A DNA stretch of 64,000 bases from Bacteroidetes bacterium HGW-Bacteroidetes-6 (GCA_002842495.1 PHDB01000012.1:1-64000); one strand, 5' to 3'; positions 9,968-20,623 are shown, counted from the stretch's first letter. Program-made: numbers and translations. Notes: generated by a model not told the origin, from the letters alone.

Positions 9968-12900
9968 ATGAAGCTGAATTATATTTTATTGATGGTACTG
10001 ATACTGGTACTATCCGGGGGTGTTTGTGCGCAACGAGAATCTGAAATTGATCAGCGGATTTTCGATACACAATATAGCAACTATAAACAGCTGGAAACCT
10101 ATTTCAATGAGGCATATAATCAATATTCCAATGTTCCGCGCGGAGCAATTGAAGCAGTTTCGTTTGTGAATACTCGTTTTTATAATGTTTTAGCTAGCTC
10201 CGATACTTCTTGCACAGGTATGCCTCAATATCTTGGCGTAATGGGGTTTATTTTCAATGGAAAAGGATATTTTAAAGAAAATGGAAATCTCATAGCTTCC
10301 ATAAATAAGGCCGATGAAGAAGAAATGATGAAATCGGCGCGAAATCAGGTTGTCTATTGGGCCTGTGCATTCGATAGTCTTTCGCGGAGATTGAATATTG
10401 CTGGAAGTGACATAAAATTGTATTTGCCTGTTTTTGTCGAGCTAAGCGAAATCCCTTGGGTTGAGGGTGACCAAACAAATGCTTTTGCAATCGGGTCGCA
10501 TTTGTATTCGGTTATCGATTTTCTGAACAGTAGTATATGGCAGCAAGTATGTGGCTTCCCAAATTATCAGATTGCATTCGATGATGTTTTCCCGGAAACG
10601 ACATTGCGTGTGTTGCAATCGCAAAAAGTGAATATGCTTCCCGATGGAACAGTTAGGAACAATGATGGAGTGGAAATGAATGCTGGTGTATTCAAAAGTG
10701 CTTTGTCGACCGATTATGCGCCGGCAATCTGGGATCCGACTACATGCAATTATAGTTCAAGAAGCGGGACACCAATTTCCGCCTATGTTTTGCATACCGT
10801 TCAGGGTTCATATGCAGGTTGCATCAGTTGGTTCAAAAACTGTACAGCTCAGGCCAGCACGCATTATGTAATGCGTAGCAGCGATGGACAAGTTACACAA
10901 ATGGTTTTGGAAGCCGATAAAGCCTGGCATGTGCGCGACGAAAATCCTTATACCATTGGAACCGAGATGGAAGGTTATGTTGACAACCCAGCATGGTACA
11001 CCCAAGCGGTTTACACGAGCCACAGCGATCTTGTACGTGATGTTTGCAACAGCGGCTACGGAATTAATCCTTTGAGAATGTTTTATCGCGACACGCTCGA
11101 CAATGGAACTGCACTAGATTATGGTGTTCACGTTTTGGCTGGTTCTACGTATTGTGTAAAAATAGCTGGTCATCAGCATTATCCGAACAATACGCACACC
11201 GACCCCGGTCCCAATTGGAGTTGGGACTACTTTTTCAGACTGGTCAACAACAACCCAACGGCAACTACATACACAACACCCAGCGGAAGTTTCTTCGATA
11301 CAGGTGGTGCTTCCGGAAGCTATGCAAACGATGAACGAAAAGTGTGGACCATTGCGCCTCCGGGTGCTGGATCTGTAACACTTACTTTTTCGGCCTTCGA
11401 TGTAGAGGACAATTATGATTTTTTGTACATCTACGATGGGCCAGATGTATTTAGTCCACGCATTGGACGCTACAACACGCTTTCGCCAGGAACAGTTACA
11501 GCCAACAGTGGAGTAATGACCATTGAATTCAGAAGCGATTGTGCAACGGTTGGTTCGGGATGGTCGGCTACATGGAGTAGTACAACACAGGACATAATTG
11601 CTCCCACAACGGTAGTTTCGTCAATAGGGAACTGGAAAACCGACGATTTCTCAGCAACCTATACCGATATTGATAATACAGGCGGAAGTGGTGTACAAAA
11701 AGGTTATTATCAGGTTTTGGAAAATCAGGGAACCGAGTGGCGTGCTAATGCAAGCAAAGGCTTTTTTGCCGATAATTTCGATGTGGCTATTCATCCCGAT
11801 TGGACCACGAGTACAGGCACATGGTCGGTTAATTCACAAACATTATATCAAAGCGATACCATTGAAACAAACACGAATATATACATAGCGGTAGATCAAA
11901 CACTGTCAAACCGAACGTTGTATCAATTCAAGGTCATGGTTCCCGGGAGCACAAAGGTGAATAAAAGATTTGGACTTCATTTCTTTTGCGACGATGCCAG
12001 CCAGACGAATCGTGGAAACGGGTATTTTATATTCTTTCGGCTGGAAAGCGATCAACTGGAATTCTACAAGGTAACCAATAACGCATTTACACTTGAAAAT
12101 ACTTTTACTGGTGTAGTCACCAATCTGAATCAATGGTACGATTACAAGATTATTTACGACCGGATCACAGGTAAAACTTGGGTTTATCGCGACGATATTT
12201 TGCTGGGAAGTTATATTTATGCAAGCCCTTATAATAATAATGGGAACTACGTTTCATTCAGAACCGGAAATGCTCGTGTAAATTTCGACGAGTTAAAAAT
12301 ATATCGCAGCCGGGCGGCAAGTAACACTATTACGGTTGGAGGTCTTTCAAGTGACGATATTCGTTACCAAAACCCATCTCCCTCAGTGTATGGCGCTAAA
12401 ATCAAATCAATTTGTCAGGATTCGGCTGAAAACATTTCCCCTATTTATTATTACGATTTAAATATTGATTTCACCCCGCCTTCCGACGTAGCCTGGGTAA
12501 ACGATGGTGCTTCAACCGACGAAGATATTTGGTACAGCTCTTCGTCGCTGTATGCTAATTGGGCTTCGTCGGCCGACACCAATTCGAATATTTCGCATTA
12601 TTTGATTGCTATTGGCACTACATCGGGAGGAAACGAAGTGACAGGATGGGTAAATAATGGTGCCGGGTTGTCGGCGAATATTAACGGGTTGTCTCTTAGT
12701 CAGGGCTCAACTTATTATATTTCGATAAAAGCTGTCAACAATGCCGGGCTTGAGAGCAATGCCGTTTCGAGCGATGGTGTTGTTGTTGCTACTTCAACGC
12801 TTGCCGGTTTTGCTCTTTCGGCCCAACAAATTTGCGAAGGCGACAGTATTCATTATACCAACACAAGCGTGGGAGCAACAAGTTGTTTATGGGAATTCGA

Positions 12901-13555
12901 TGGAGGGATTCCGGCTACATCAACTCTAATGAATCCAACCATATACTATCCTTTGGCAGGCGTTTATGGTGTAATTCTTCATGCTTACGGAGGAGATACC
13001 GCCGATTTATCAATTCCTGCGTTGGTAAATGTAAGAGCCAGAGCAATAGCCGATTTTGAAGTCAACGACACTATTTTGTATATTCCCGATGCCATGGCTT
13101 TGTTTACCAATAATAGTCAGAATGCTATTTCCTACGATTGGGATTTTGGTGATGGAGCCCTTAGCAGCGATGTGAATCCGTGGCATTTGTATGGCGACAC
13201 AGGTTGGTATTCGGTTCAGTTGGTTTCAGCATCGCAATATTGTGGAACCGACACATTGAACAAGCAGTTTTTGATTCATGTAATGTTTCCGGAAAGCATC
13301 AATGAATTAAACTACGATGGTACTTTCCTCTACCCAAATCCTGCATCCGATTATGTTGATATTGTCCGAGATGCAAACAAGAGTGATATTGCAACTGTGA
13401 AAATTATTAATTCCGAAGGGCGATTGGTGTTTATAACCAATATTGCCGAAGGACAAAGTCACCTGCGGATTTCTACTTCGGAGTTCGCCAGCGGTTTGTA
13501 TCAAGTGATAATACAAGGGGAATTTCAGCAAACAATGCCATTGTTTATACAGTAA
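9968..13555 (+). CDS. Secreted N-acetylmuramoyl-L-alanine amidase-like protein with CUB-like, FN3-like, PKD domains and T9SS C-terminal domain
   Basis: YVLHTVQGSYAGCISWFKN...STHYVMRSSDGQVTQMVLEADKAWH...GHQHYPNNTHTDPGPNWSWDYFF (Amidase_2/PGRP); SGSYANDERKVWTIAPPG (CUB-like); YDWDFGDG (PKD); FLYPNPASDYVDI C-terminus. Confidence 0.85.
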   Translation: MKLNYILLMVLILVLSGGVCAQRESEIDQRIFDTQYSNYKQLETYFNEAYNQYSNVPRGAIEAVSFVNTRFYNVLASSDTSCTGMPQYLGVMGFIFNGKGYFKENGNLIASINKADEEEMMKSARNQVVYWACAFDSLSRRLNIAGSDIKLYLPVFVELSEIPWVEGDQTNAFAIGSHLYSVIDFLNSSIWQQVCGFPNYQIAFDDVFPETTLRVLQSQKVNMLPDGTVRNNDGVEMNAGVFKSALSTDYAPAIWDPTTCNYSSRSGTPISAYVLHTVQGSYAGCISWFKNCTAQASTHYVMRSSDGQVTQMVLEADKAWHVRDENPYTIGTEMEGYVDNPAWYTQAVYTSHSDLVRDVCNSGYGINPLRMFYRDTLDNGTALDYGVHVLAGSTYCVKIAGHQHYPNNTHTDPGPNWSWDYFFRLVNNNPTATTYTTPSGSFFDTGGASGSYANDERKVWTIAPPGAGSVTLTFSAFDVEDNYDFLYIYDGPDVFSPRIGRYNTLSPGTVTANSGVMTIEFRSDCATVGSGWSATWSSTTQDIIAPTTVVSSIGNWKTDDFSATYTDIDNTGGSGVQKGYYQVLENQGTEWRANASKGFFADNFDVAIHPDWTTSTGTWSVNSQTLYQSDTIETNTNIYIAVDQTLSNRTLYQFKVMVPGSTKVNKRFGLHFFCDDASQTNRGNGYFIFFRLESDQLEFYKVTNNAFTLENTFTGVVTNLNQWYDYKIIYDRITGKTWVYRDDILLGSYIYASPYNNNGNYVSFRTGNARVNFDELKIYRSRAASNTITVGGLSSDDIRYQNPSPSVYGAKIKSICQDSAENISPIYYYDLNIDFTPPSDVAWVNDGASTDEDIWYSSSSLYANWASSADTNSNISHYLIAIGTTSGGNEVTGWVNNGAGLSANINGLSLSQGSTYYISIKAVNNAGLESNAVSSDGVVVATSTLAGFALSAQQICEGDSIHYTNTSVGATSCLWEFDGGIPATSTLMNPTIYYPLAGVYGVILHAYGGDTADLSIPALVNVRARAIADFEVNDTILYIPDAMALFTNNSQNAISYDWDFGDGALSSDVNPWHLYGDTGWYSVQLVSASQYCGTDTLNKQFLIHVMFPESINELNYDGTFLYPNPASDYVDIVRDANKSDIATVKIINSEGRLVFITNIAEGQSHLRISTSEFASGLYQVIIQGEFQQTMPLFIQ

Positions 13556-13581
13556 TTATTTGGTTTTTCTGAACTCAACCC

Positions 13582-14298
13582 CTACTCAAAGGTAAAGCAC
13601 AACCAGAACATTTTTGAGCGAAGCGATTCTATATTATTGGTATAGATTGTATTTTCTCTTTTCAGCACATCCGGAATGCCATACGACATTCGCAATTCAA
13701 CTCCAAACTTAAAATACTCCAGATACATTTCAATTCCTGTTCCAATATCGACCGAATAATCATGAGGCAGCAATTTCAGATATGCATCGTCTTCCTGTTT
13801 CTTTTTGGATTGTGATGCCAAGTCGATACTGTATTTACCACCAAACAAGACATAAGCTCTGAAATTATTAATACGATTGGTTTTGTATTTAAACAGAAGT
13901 GGAAAATCAAGGAAAGTAGATTCTGCCTTTTTAGGGATTGAATACGTTGAATCGAGATAAGCGTGATAAACAGAATAATGGACAATCCTGTCGCCAAACG
14001 AAAGCCCGGGCACAAAACGAAGATTGAGATTGTTGTTTATTCGAAGATCGGAGACAATGGCAATCTGAAATCCATACTGCGATTCAGGGATAATGGATAA
14101 TACCGAATCGGAAGCTGACTCCGATGGAGTACGTTTAAGTGTAAAATCCATATTATTAAACCCAAGCGTAAAGCCAAAGTGGATTGTTCGCATATCGAAT
14201 CTCGGAAGATTCTCGATACCCTGATCCTGAGCCTTTCCGGGAGATATAAGCAGCAGCAGCAGGATGAAAACGAGAAAATATCGCAGCAATTGGATCAT
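13582..14298 (-). CDS. Outer membrane beta-barrel protein, PorT-like
   Basis: Signal peptide, ENLPRFDMRTIHFGFTLGFNNMDF..., length and beta-barrel pattern. Confidence 0.65.
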   Translation of the reverse strand: MIQLLRYFLVFILLLLLISPGKAQDQGIENLPRFDMRTIHFGFTLGFNNMDFTLKRTPSESASDSVLSIIPESQYGFQIAIVSDLRINNNLNLRFVPGLSFGDRIVHYSVYHAYLDSTYSIPKKAESTFLDFPLLFKYKTNRINNFRAYVLFGGKYSIDLASQSKKKQEDDAYLKLLPHDYSVDIGTGIEMYLEYFKFGVELRMSYGIPDVLKRENTIYTNNIESLRSKMFWLCFTFE

Positions 14299-14470
14299 TG
14301 AAATCGTTGACGTTAATTTGATAATAACTGCAAAATTACGAATATATTATTTGTTGGTCATTTTCCGTGGCAAATGCCAAATCAGAAACAACACAAGTCC
14401 CTTTCTATTTAATTGCCTGAAATACTAAAAAATATCTCAGACAATTAGAAAAATACACATTAAAAAACAA

Positions 14471-14501
14471 AAAAAGGCCGTCGCAGAAGCGACAGCCTTT
14501 T
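14471..14501 (-). terminator. Intrinsic terminator of the exbB/exbD operon
   Basis: AAAGGC-C-GTCGC-AGAA-GCGAC-A-GCCTTT hairpin with T-tract in minus orientation. Confidence 0.8.
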
Positions 14502-14520
14502 ACTATTAGAGTTGATTCAG

Positions 14521-14994
14521 CTATTTTTTATCGACAGCAGAACCTTTTTTAGTAGAATAGTTGATTTTAAATGCTCCAACTTTACGCAACTCTTGTTTCA
14601 CATCGGTAACAAGACCCATTTTAACTTCTTTATCCACCTTGAGAGATGTAGTCAAAAACGGTTTATCGAGTTCATTTCGAGCTGCTCTTTCTTTCTCGAT
14701 AAACTCAGCTATATCGCTAACCGTAGCAAACTGATCGTTGAGTTGAATACGCGGTTCGGTTCCGTACAGTGAAGAACGGGTTGGAACACCAATGTAGATA
14801 TACGATACCAAATTCTTTCGCTCCAGTTTCTGCACCTCGGTTGCCGCCGGCACAGATACTTTAACGAAAAGCGTGGCTTCGCGAATGGTCGTAATAACCA
14901 TAAAGAAGAAGAGAAACATAAAAATGATGTCGGACATCGAACCCGTATTGATAGCAGGGACTTCTTTTTTGCCGCCTTTTCTGAATCGTGACAT
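14521..14994 (-). CDS. ExbD/TolR family biopolymer transport protein
   Basis: NTGSMSDIIFMFLFFFMVITTIRE ExbD TM motif. Confidence 0.88.
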   Translation of the reverse strand: MSRFRKGGKKEVPAINTGSMSDIIFMFLFFFMVITTIREATLFVKVSVPAATEVQKLERKNLVSYIYIGVPTRSSLYGTEPRIQLNDQFATVSDIAEFIEKERAARNELDKPFLTTSLKVDKEVKMGLVTDVKQELRKVGAFKINYSTKKGSAVDKK

Positions 14995-15569
14995 TATTTG
15001 GTTCCTCCAATATCTTTAGGTTCGGCTTCGGAAATAGCAACGGGGATGGCCTTCTGAATAGCTTTCGATTGAGCCTCGTCTTTCAGATCAGTGAATTTAA
15101 CACCAAACTGTTTCAGTGAAAGCTCATCGCGCATTTCGTTAACGGCAGCTGCCAGCTCGTTTTGCACTTTGATGTACATTTCATAAGAAGTTCCACGGTC
15201 GTTCTGTAGAGATATTACTCCTTTCGATTTCTCGTAAGGCCCGATGATAGGAATTTCTTCAAGCTTTTTTTCCGATAGATTTTTATCATTAGTAGGATTG
15301 AGGAAGAAATTTTTGGCATCCTTGCGCAAAGTATTAATATTACCCGGTTTCCCTTCAACAAGAAGCATGTCGTATGCATTTACAAGCACTACAAAAACAT
15401 TTCGCTCCTTAACATCTGGAATCGGAGCATCTTTATCAGGCATTGGGGGCAATTTCCTCGACAATCCCAAATCGGTATCAATACTAGACGTCAGCAGAAA
15501 AAACGTTAGCAGCAGAAAGCTGATATCGGCCATTGACGAGGTATTGAGTTCGGGGGTTTTTCTTGCCAT
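14994..15569 (-). CDS. ExbD/TolR family biopolymer transport protein
   Basis: PELNTSSMADISFLLLTFFLLTSSID; shares one base (TAATG) with the downstream exbD. Confidence 0.9.
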   Translation of the reverse strand: MARKTPELNTSSMADISFLLLTFFLLTSSIDTDLGLSRKLPPMPDKDAPIPDVKERNVFVVLVNAYDMLLVEGKPGNINTLRKDAKNFFLNPTNDKNLSEKKLEEIPIIGPYEKSKGVISLQNDRGTSYEMYIKVQNELAAAVNEMRDELSLKQFGVKFTDLKDEAQSKAIQKAIPVAISEAEPKDIGGTK

Positions 15570-15578
15570 AAAGCAAAT

Positions 15579-16007
15579 TTATTTAATCAGGTTTCTAACT
15601 CCGAAAAAGGCCAGTAGAAGCACAAAAACAGCAAGCAGAGTATAGATCAGATACAATCCTGCGCCGATAATAGGACTCCAACCAAGACTGGTTTTGGTTT
15701 TTTCGAATTTTTCGACCGGCACATCCGATACCGGTGCAATTAAATAGAACAGAACTATAAGTCCTACAATCACAGCTACACCAAGCAGCGAGCGGCTGTT
15801 ATCTTTGATATTGGTAATCAGATTAACAATAACAAAGCCTAACATCGAAATAACTGCTATTCCGAAAATGGCGTAGGTGATATACAATTTGATGCTGAGA
15901 TAGTTACTGGCGGTTTCATCGACTTTCGGATCGCCGAAACTCAAAACGAGTAGCAGCGCCAGCACAATCAGTACAGCAATAAGAAGAATACTTTTTAATG
16001 CTTTCAT
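15579..16007 (-). CDS. Small multi-TM membrane protein in exbB-exbD operon
   Basis: Four hydrophobic segments; position between ExbB and ExbD genes. Confidence 0.7.
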   Translation of the reverse strand: MKALKSILLIAVLIVLALLLVLSFGDPKVDETASNYLSIKLYITYAIFGIAVISMLGFVIVNLITNIKDNSRSLLGVAVIVGLIVLFYLIAPVSDVPVEKFEKTKTSLGWSPIIGAGLYLIYTLLAVFVLLLAFFGVRNLIK

Positions 16008-16010
16008 GAT

Positions 16011-16841
16011 TTACTGTTTTTGCACGTTTTTGCTACGGAACACGATGTCCATAAAAGTAATGGTTGAATCTTCCATGTCGTTTACTAATTTTTCAATCAG
16101 CGAAACAACTACGTTATAAAGAATCTGGAGGAAAATAGCAACGATAAGACCAAATACTGTGGTCAAAAGGGCTACTTTCATACCACCGGCAACAACGGTT
16201 GGACTGATATCGCCCTGAGCTTCGATATTATCAAAAGCAGCAACCATACCAACAACAGTACCGAGGAATCCAAGCATAGGAGCCAGAGCAATAAAAAGAC
16301 CAATCCAGCTGAGATTGCTTTCGAGACGGCCCATTTGAACACCACCATAAGAAACAATTGACTTCTCAATCATATCAATACCTTCATTAAAGCGGTCGAG
16401 ACCTTGATAAAACACGCTGGCAACAGGTCCACGGGTGTTGCGACAAATTTCTTTTGCAGCCTGAACGTCATTGGCTTGTAATGACTCTTCGATTTGCTCA
16501 AGAAGTTTCTTTGTATTAGTACGGCTAAGGTTCAGATAAAGGATACGCTCAATAACAAGAGCAAGACCCAAGACAAACACAATGAGAATCGGGGTCATCC
16601 AGCCGGCACCACCTTCAATAAATTTTTCTTTCAAAATCTGATGGAACGATGGTTCAGCAGCAACTGGTTCTTCGCCGTTAATAGGAGCAACCTGAGAGTT
16701 TGCAGCAGCAGAATCAACAACCGTTGAATCAGATTTTTCAATTTTAGTAGAATCATCTTTCGCATCCTGTGCAAATGACATTTGGGCGGCTCCAAAAAAG
16801 AGTAATCCCGTGATGGCAACCAGTGAAATCAACTTTTTCAT
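16011..16841 (-). CDS. MotA/TolQ/ExbB proton channel family protein with N-terminal signal-like extension
   Basis: GLFIALAPMLGFLGTVVGMVAAFDNIEAQGDISPTVVAGGMKVALLTTVFGLIVAI. Confidence 0.92.
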   Translation of the reverse strand: MKKLISLVAITGLLFFGAAQMSFAQDAKDDSTKIEKSDSTVVDSAAANSQVAPINGEEPVAAEPSFHQILKEKFIEGGAGWMTPILIVFVLGLALVIERILYLNLSRTNTKKLLEQIEESLQANDVQAAKEICRNTRGPVASVFYQGLDRFNEGIDMIEKSIVSYGGVQMGRLESNLSWIGLFIALAPMLGFLGTVVGMVAAFDNIEAQGDISPTVVAGGMKVALLTTVFGLIVAIFLQILYNVVVSLIEKLVNDMEDSTITFMDIVFRSKNVQKQ

Positions 16842-16892
16842 AATGGATTTAATTTTCGTTTTTGATTTTACAATTTCGTTTTCTTGGTTTTG

Positions 16893-16980
16893 CGGAGAGA
16901 GTGGGATTCGAACCCACGTGCCGCTTTCGGCGACTACACGCTTTCCAGGCGTGCCTCTTAAACCACTCGAGCATCTCTCC
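16893..16980 (-). tRNA. tRNA-Ser (anticodon GGA)
   Basis: Reverse complement GGAGAGATGCTCGAGTGGTTTAAGAGGCACGCCTGGAAAGCGTGTAGTC...GGTTCGAATCCCACTCTCTCCG; long variable arm, GGA anticodon in CTGGAAA loop, CCA not encoded. Confidence 0.95.
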
Positions 16981-17189
16981 CTTGAAACCGGCTGCTAAAA
17001 TACAAAAAATATTATTCAAAGCGAGGCCGGAAAAAAAATTTAAAAGACCGTAAACTGAATCATATTACACATCGGACTTAGCAAGCAATTAAAAAATACG
17101 CAAACAAAAGGGTTACGCCTATATTCAACAATATAAAACGGCCTAAAAACAGCATTTGCGAACAAAAAAAGAATTTGAAAACATATTCA

Positions 17190-18611
17190 TTATTTACCCC
17201 TGCCCTGAAAAACGATAAGAACTGTGTAAATAAGAATCTTGAAATCCATAGCCAGTGAAATATTTTCGATGTAAAGGATGTCGTATTTCAAGCGTTCAAT
17301 CATTTGATCTACATTTTCAGCATAACCATACTTCACCTGTCCCCAACTTGTGATTCCGGGCTTCACTTTGTGAAGAAGCTTGTAGTAAGGTGCACGTTGT
17401 ACAATTTGATCAATAAAAAATTTTCGTTCGGGTCGAGCTCCCACCAACGACATATTCCCAATAAGCACATTAAAAAACTGAGGTAATTCGTCGAGCCTGT
17501 ATTTACGCATAAATTTTCCAAACTTAGTAATCCGGTTATCGTTTTTGTTCGATAAAGCAGGACCACTCAATTCAGCATTCACATACATCGACCTAAATTT
17601 ATGCATCACAAAAGGCTTTCCATTCAATCCAATCCGTTCCTGACTATAAATGACAGGCCCTTTTGAACCTGTTTTTACCATAATAGCTGTAAAAAGGTAA
17701 ATAGGCGAGAGCAAAGTGAGTACAATCACCGACACGAGCACATCGATTCCTCTTTTAATTACTCTTTGCCAATGAGGCATCAATTCGCGCGACACATAAA
17801 TAAGAGGTACATGAAAAATTGAATTTGTGCGCACAGTTCCTGCTAGAATATCGCGAAAGTCAGGAATAATTTTAATATCAACCAAAGAATTATCCAGCAA
17901 ACTGAGGATATGGGTAATAGTTCGATGTTCCGATGGTTCTACAGCGACAATCACCTCTTCGATGTCATTGGCTGAAATAATTTCTTCAAGGTCGTCAACC
18001 TGCCCTAATGGAGGAAGATACTTCGATAGTTTGTCGTTGGTATTTTCAAGAACAGGAACATACCCTACAAAAATATTCCCGGCACTCTGCGATTGATTGA
18101 CTATATCTTCGTAGATACCAACAGCATTGCCATTATTCCCAACAATAAGAGTATTAAATCCCCATTTCCCTTTATGAATTTTACGGGCGGTAGCCGAAGT
18201 AATTAGCAATCGGCCAGCATAAGTAATCACAAAGTGAGTAACAAGCAGAAACAAAAAATTCTCGTAGTAATTAACGAATGTATTGACCTTATCGTCGAGA
18301 ATAAGGGCAAAAAAGATGATTGTTACACCAATAATAGTATGCGTAGCTGTTTGTCCCAATTCGCGCAGTCTCGAACGTCTAAAAATATTGCGATAGAAAC
18401 CACTGATAGTATAAAAGGCAAGCCATGAAAAAGGGATGATAAAAATACCCAGAAAAAATTTCGGATCGAGTGAAACTTCCTTCCACAATTCGTCGAAATG
18501 CATTCCAGACACATATTTACGGAACGAAAAAAACGCAGCCCACACCAATGCAGCACTCAAAAAATCGGCTGTAAGATAACGGGCCGTTTGTTTAGTTCTG
18601 TTGAGTTTCAT
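17190..18611 (-). CDS. Exopolysaccharide biosynthesis polyprenyl glycosylphosphotransferase (WcaJ-like)
   Basis: KRGIDVLVSVIVLTLLSPIYLFTAIMVKTGSKGPVIYSQERIGLNGKPFVMHKFRSM...LPQFFNVLIGNMSLVGARPE. Confidence 0.93.
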   Translation of the reverse strand: MKLNRTKQTARYLTADFLSAALVWAAFFSFRKYVSGMHFDELWKEVSLDPKFFLGIFIIPFSWLAFYTISGFYRNIFRRSRLRELGQTATHTIIGVTIIFFALILDDKVNTFVNYYENFLFLLVTHFVITYAGRLLITSATARKIHKGKWGFNTLIVGNNGNAVGIYEDIVNQSQSAGNIFVGYVPVLENTNDKLSKYLPPLGQVDDLEEIISANDIEEVIVAVEPSEHRTITHILSLLDNSLVDIKIIPDFRDILAGTVRTNSIFHVPLIYVSRELMPHWQRVIKRGIDVLVSVIVLTLLSPIYLFTAIMVKTGSKGPVIYSQERIGLNGKPFVMHKFRSMYVNAELSGPALSNKNDNRITKFGKFMRKYRLDELPQFFNVLIGNMSLVGARPERKFFIDQIVQRAPYYKLLHKVKPGITSWGQVKYGYAENVDQMIERLKYDILYIENISLAMDFKILIYTVLIVFQGRGK

Positions 18612-19462
18612 TGAACGTGAATCAGTTTAATATTATCCACTGAAAAAGTGGCAACACTCATATCGTCAGGCAAATTAATCCTAAAAAACACATAGAAACT
18701 ATATGATGATGTTTCGCGCGAAACAACAGGAGACAAGTTAATATAAATCTTTTTCCATGTTGTCGTTGGATTGAGTCCAACTACCGGATGATATACCGAT
18801 TGTGTTCCATCGTTTGCAATAACACCAACTCCAACAGCAACATCCGTTTTAAAGTTCAATTCCAGAAAATTGTATGCTCCACCTTGTGGAAGCAAGAATG
18901 CATCATTCGATTTCACATCGGCCAACGGATGATCGGTATCGACAACAATTTTTCCACTATAGCCGCCTTCGAAAACTTCGCCCGGATCGGAGCTACGCAT
19001 AAGTATTGTATCGCTGTAAACCGTTTCGCTAAAGGTAATTCCCCCACTTTCGAAATCTTCAATCACTTCGAATTCAAGGTTACCAGCATAGGTAACAGCC
19101 GGAGAAATAATGGTAATACTATTCTCCAGCAGGTCAAAATTACCTTCCCACGATTTCATAAAAGGATAAATAGCTCGGGTAGCCGAAATTCCATCGAGTT
19201 TTATCCCTGGGAACACTTGAATTCTGCAATTTCCTGTTTTCAGTACCGGAAAAGTGCAAGGCAACTCATACACACCTGCATTTTCACCATCAATATACAC
19301 CCAGGCATCAACAATGCTTTGACTGGCAGTTCCCTGCGTACCCGTTGCAGAGAACGAAATTGAATCGATACGAACATAAGACGGAATCTCCTCGGAAGGA
19401 TTTATCCAATTGCATGCAGAAAGTGCTATTGCAAGAATCAAAGAGTAAAAAAGTAATCTCAT
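18608..19462 (-). CDS. Hypothetical lipoprotein
   Basis: Lipobox LALSAC after the internal Met; 4-bp ATGA overlap with the downstream transferase gene. Confidence 0.65.
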   Translation of the reverse strand: MRLLFYSLILAIALSACNWINPSEEIPSYVRIDSISFSATGTQGTASQSIVDAWVYIDGENAGVYELPCTFPVLKTGNCRIQVFPGIKLDGISATRAIYPFMKSWEGNFDLLENSITIISPAVTYAGNLEFEVIEDFESGGITFSETVYSDTILMRSSDPGEVFEGGYSGKIVVDTDHPLADVKSNDAFLLPQGGAYNFLELNFKTDVAVGVGVIANDGTQSVYHPVVGLNPTTTWKKIYINLSPVVSRETSSYSFYVFFRINLPDDMSVATFSVDNIKLIHVQ

Positions 19463-19524
19463 GTGGTAATGTTGGAATCCAAAACGCAAAAATATTCGGA
19501 TTAGTATATCTTGAACTATTTATT

Positions 19525-20517
19525 TCAGGAAAAAAAATACAAAGACTCGTTAATTTGATCCATTATTTTATAAGCTACTTCCAATGCTGTATATCCATCG
19601 AGAATACTAACGGGTGTTGGCTCATTCTTATCAATAGAGTCGTAAAAACGAGAAAGCTCCATTTTTATCGCATTGATAGGTTCTACATTTGGATTTTCGA
19701 TATGTATTTGTTTTTTAGGTGCATTATTCCCCGGATCTATTACCATTGCAAAAGGAGACAATTTGCTTTCGTCGGCTACATCGCTCATGCGGATAATTTC
19801 AGTTTTCTTCTCCAAAAAATCAACACTAATATATGCATCTTTTTGAAAGAAACGGCATTTACGCATATTTTTCATCGAAATACGACTGGCAGTAAGGTTC
19901 GCTACAGCTCCATTGTCAAATTCGATGCGAGCATTTGCAATATCAGGCGTATTGCTGATAACAGGAACTCCACTGGCACTTACTTTGCGAACATTCGACT
20001 TCACAACACTAAGAATAATATCGATGTCATGAATCATTAAATCGAGAACTACCGGCACATCGGTGCCACGCGGATTAAATTGAGCCAATCGATGCGATTC
20101 AATAAATACAGGCTTGCTTATATAAGACTCTGCGGCAATAAATGCGGGGTTAAAACGCTCCACATGTCCAACCTGAATTTTCACATTGGCTTCGCGGCTA
20201 AGATTAAGCAACGAAGAGGCTTCAGCAAGAGTCGTAACAATAGGCTTTTCGATAAAAACATGCTTGAATTTTTTCAGTGCCTGAGCTGCACTTTCGTAGT
20301 GAGCGATGGTGGGAGTAACAATATCGACCGCATCGCAGGCATCGATAAGCTCGTCACGTGACAAGAATTTCCTAATACCAAATTCTGCTGCCATTTCATC
20401 AGCTCTATTTTCATCGATATCATAAAATCCTATCAATTCATAATTTTCAAGTTCTTTCAAACATTTAATATGAATTTTGCCGAGATGTCCGGCTCCCAAT
20501 ACTCCAATTCTCAACAT
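19525..20517 (-). CDS. Gfo/Idh/MocA family oxidoreductase
   Basis: MLRIGVLGAGHLGKIHIKCLKEL Rossmann start, FIEKPIVTT, VGHVERFNPA. Confidence 0.92.
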   Translation of the reverse strand: MLRIGVLGAGHLGKIHIKCLKELENYELIGFYDIDENRADEMAAEFGIRKFLSRDELIDACDAVDIVTPTIAHYESAAQALKKFKHVFIEKPIVTTLAEASSLLNLSREANVKIQVGHVERFNPAFIAAESYISKPVFIESHRLAQFNPRGTDVPVVLDLMIHDIDIILSVVKSNVRKVSASGVPVISNTPDIANARIEFDNGAVANLTASRISMKNMRKCRFFQKDAYISVDFLEKKTEIIRMSDVADESKLSPFAMVIDPGNNAPKKQIHIENPNVEPINAIKMELSRFYDSIDKNEPTPVSILDGYTALEVAYKIMDQINESLYFFS

Positions 20518-20623
20518 AACAACAGATTTTTATTCAAGCGCCTGCAAAAATAGGCTAAAAAAACGAGGGATTTTACTAATTTCGCCATGAATTTATTACC
20601 GGACCATTGTTAATTACCCGATT

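Noticed and set aside
16893-16980. tRNA-Ser as an integration site
   Set aside because: No integrase or attachment-like duplicate of the tRNA 3' end noticed nearby; flanks are ordinary genes.
19345-20040. 231-aa plus-strand ORF
   Set aside because: Antisense across the oxidoreductase and lipoprotein genes; both of those are better supported.
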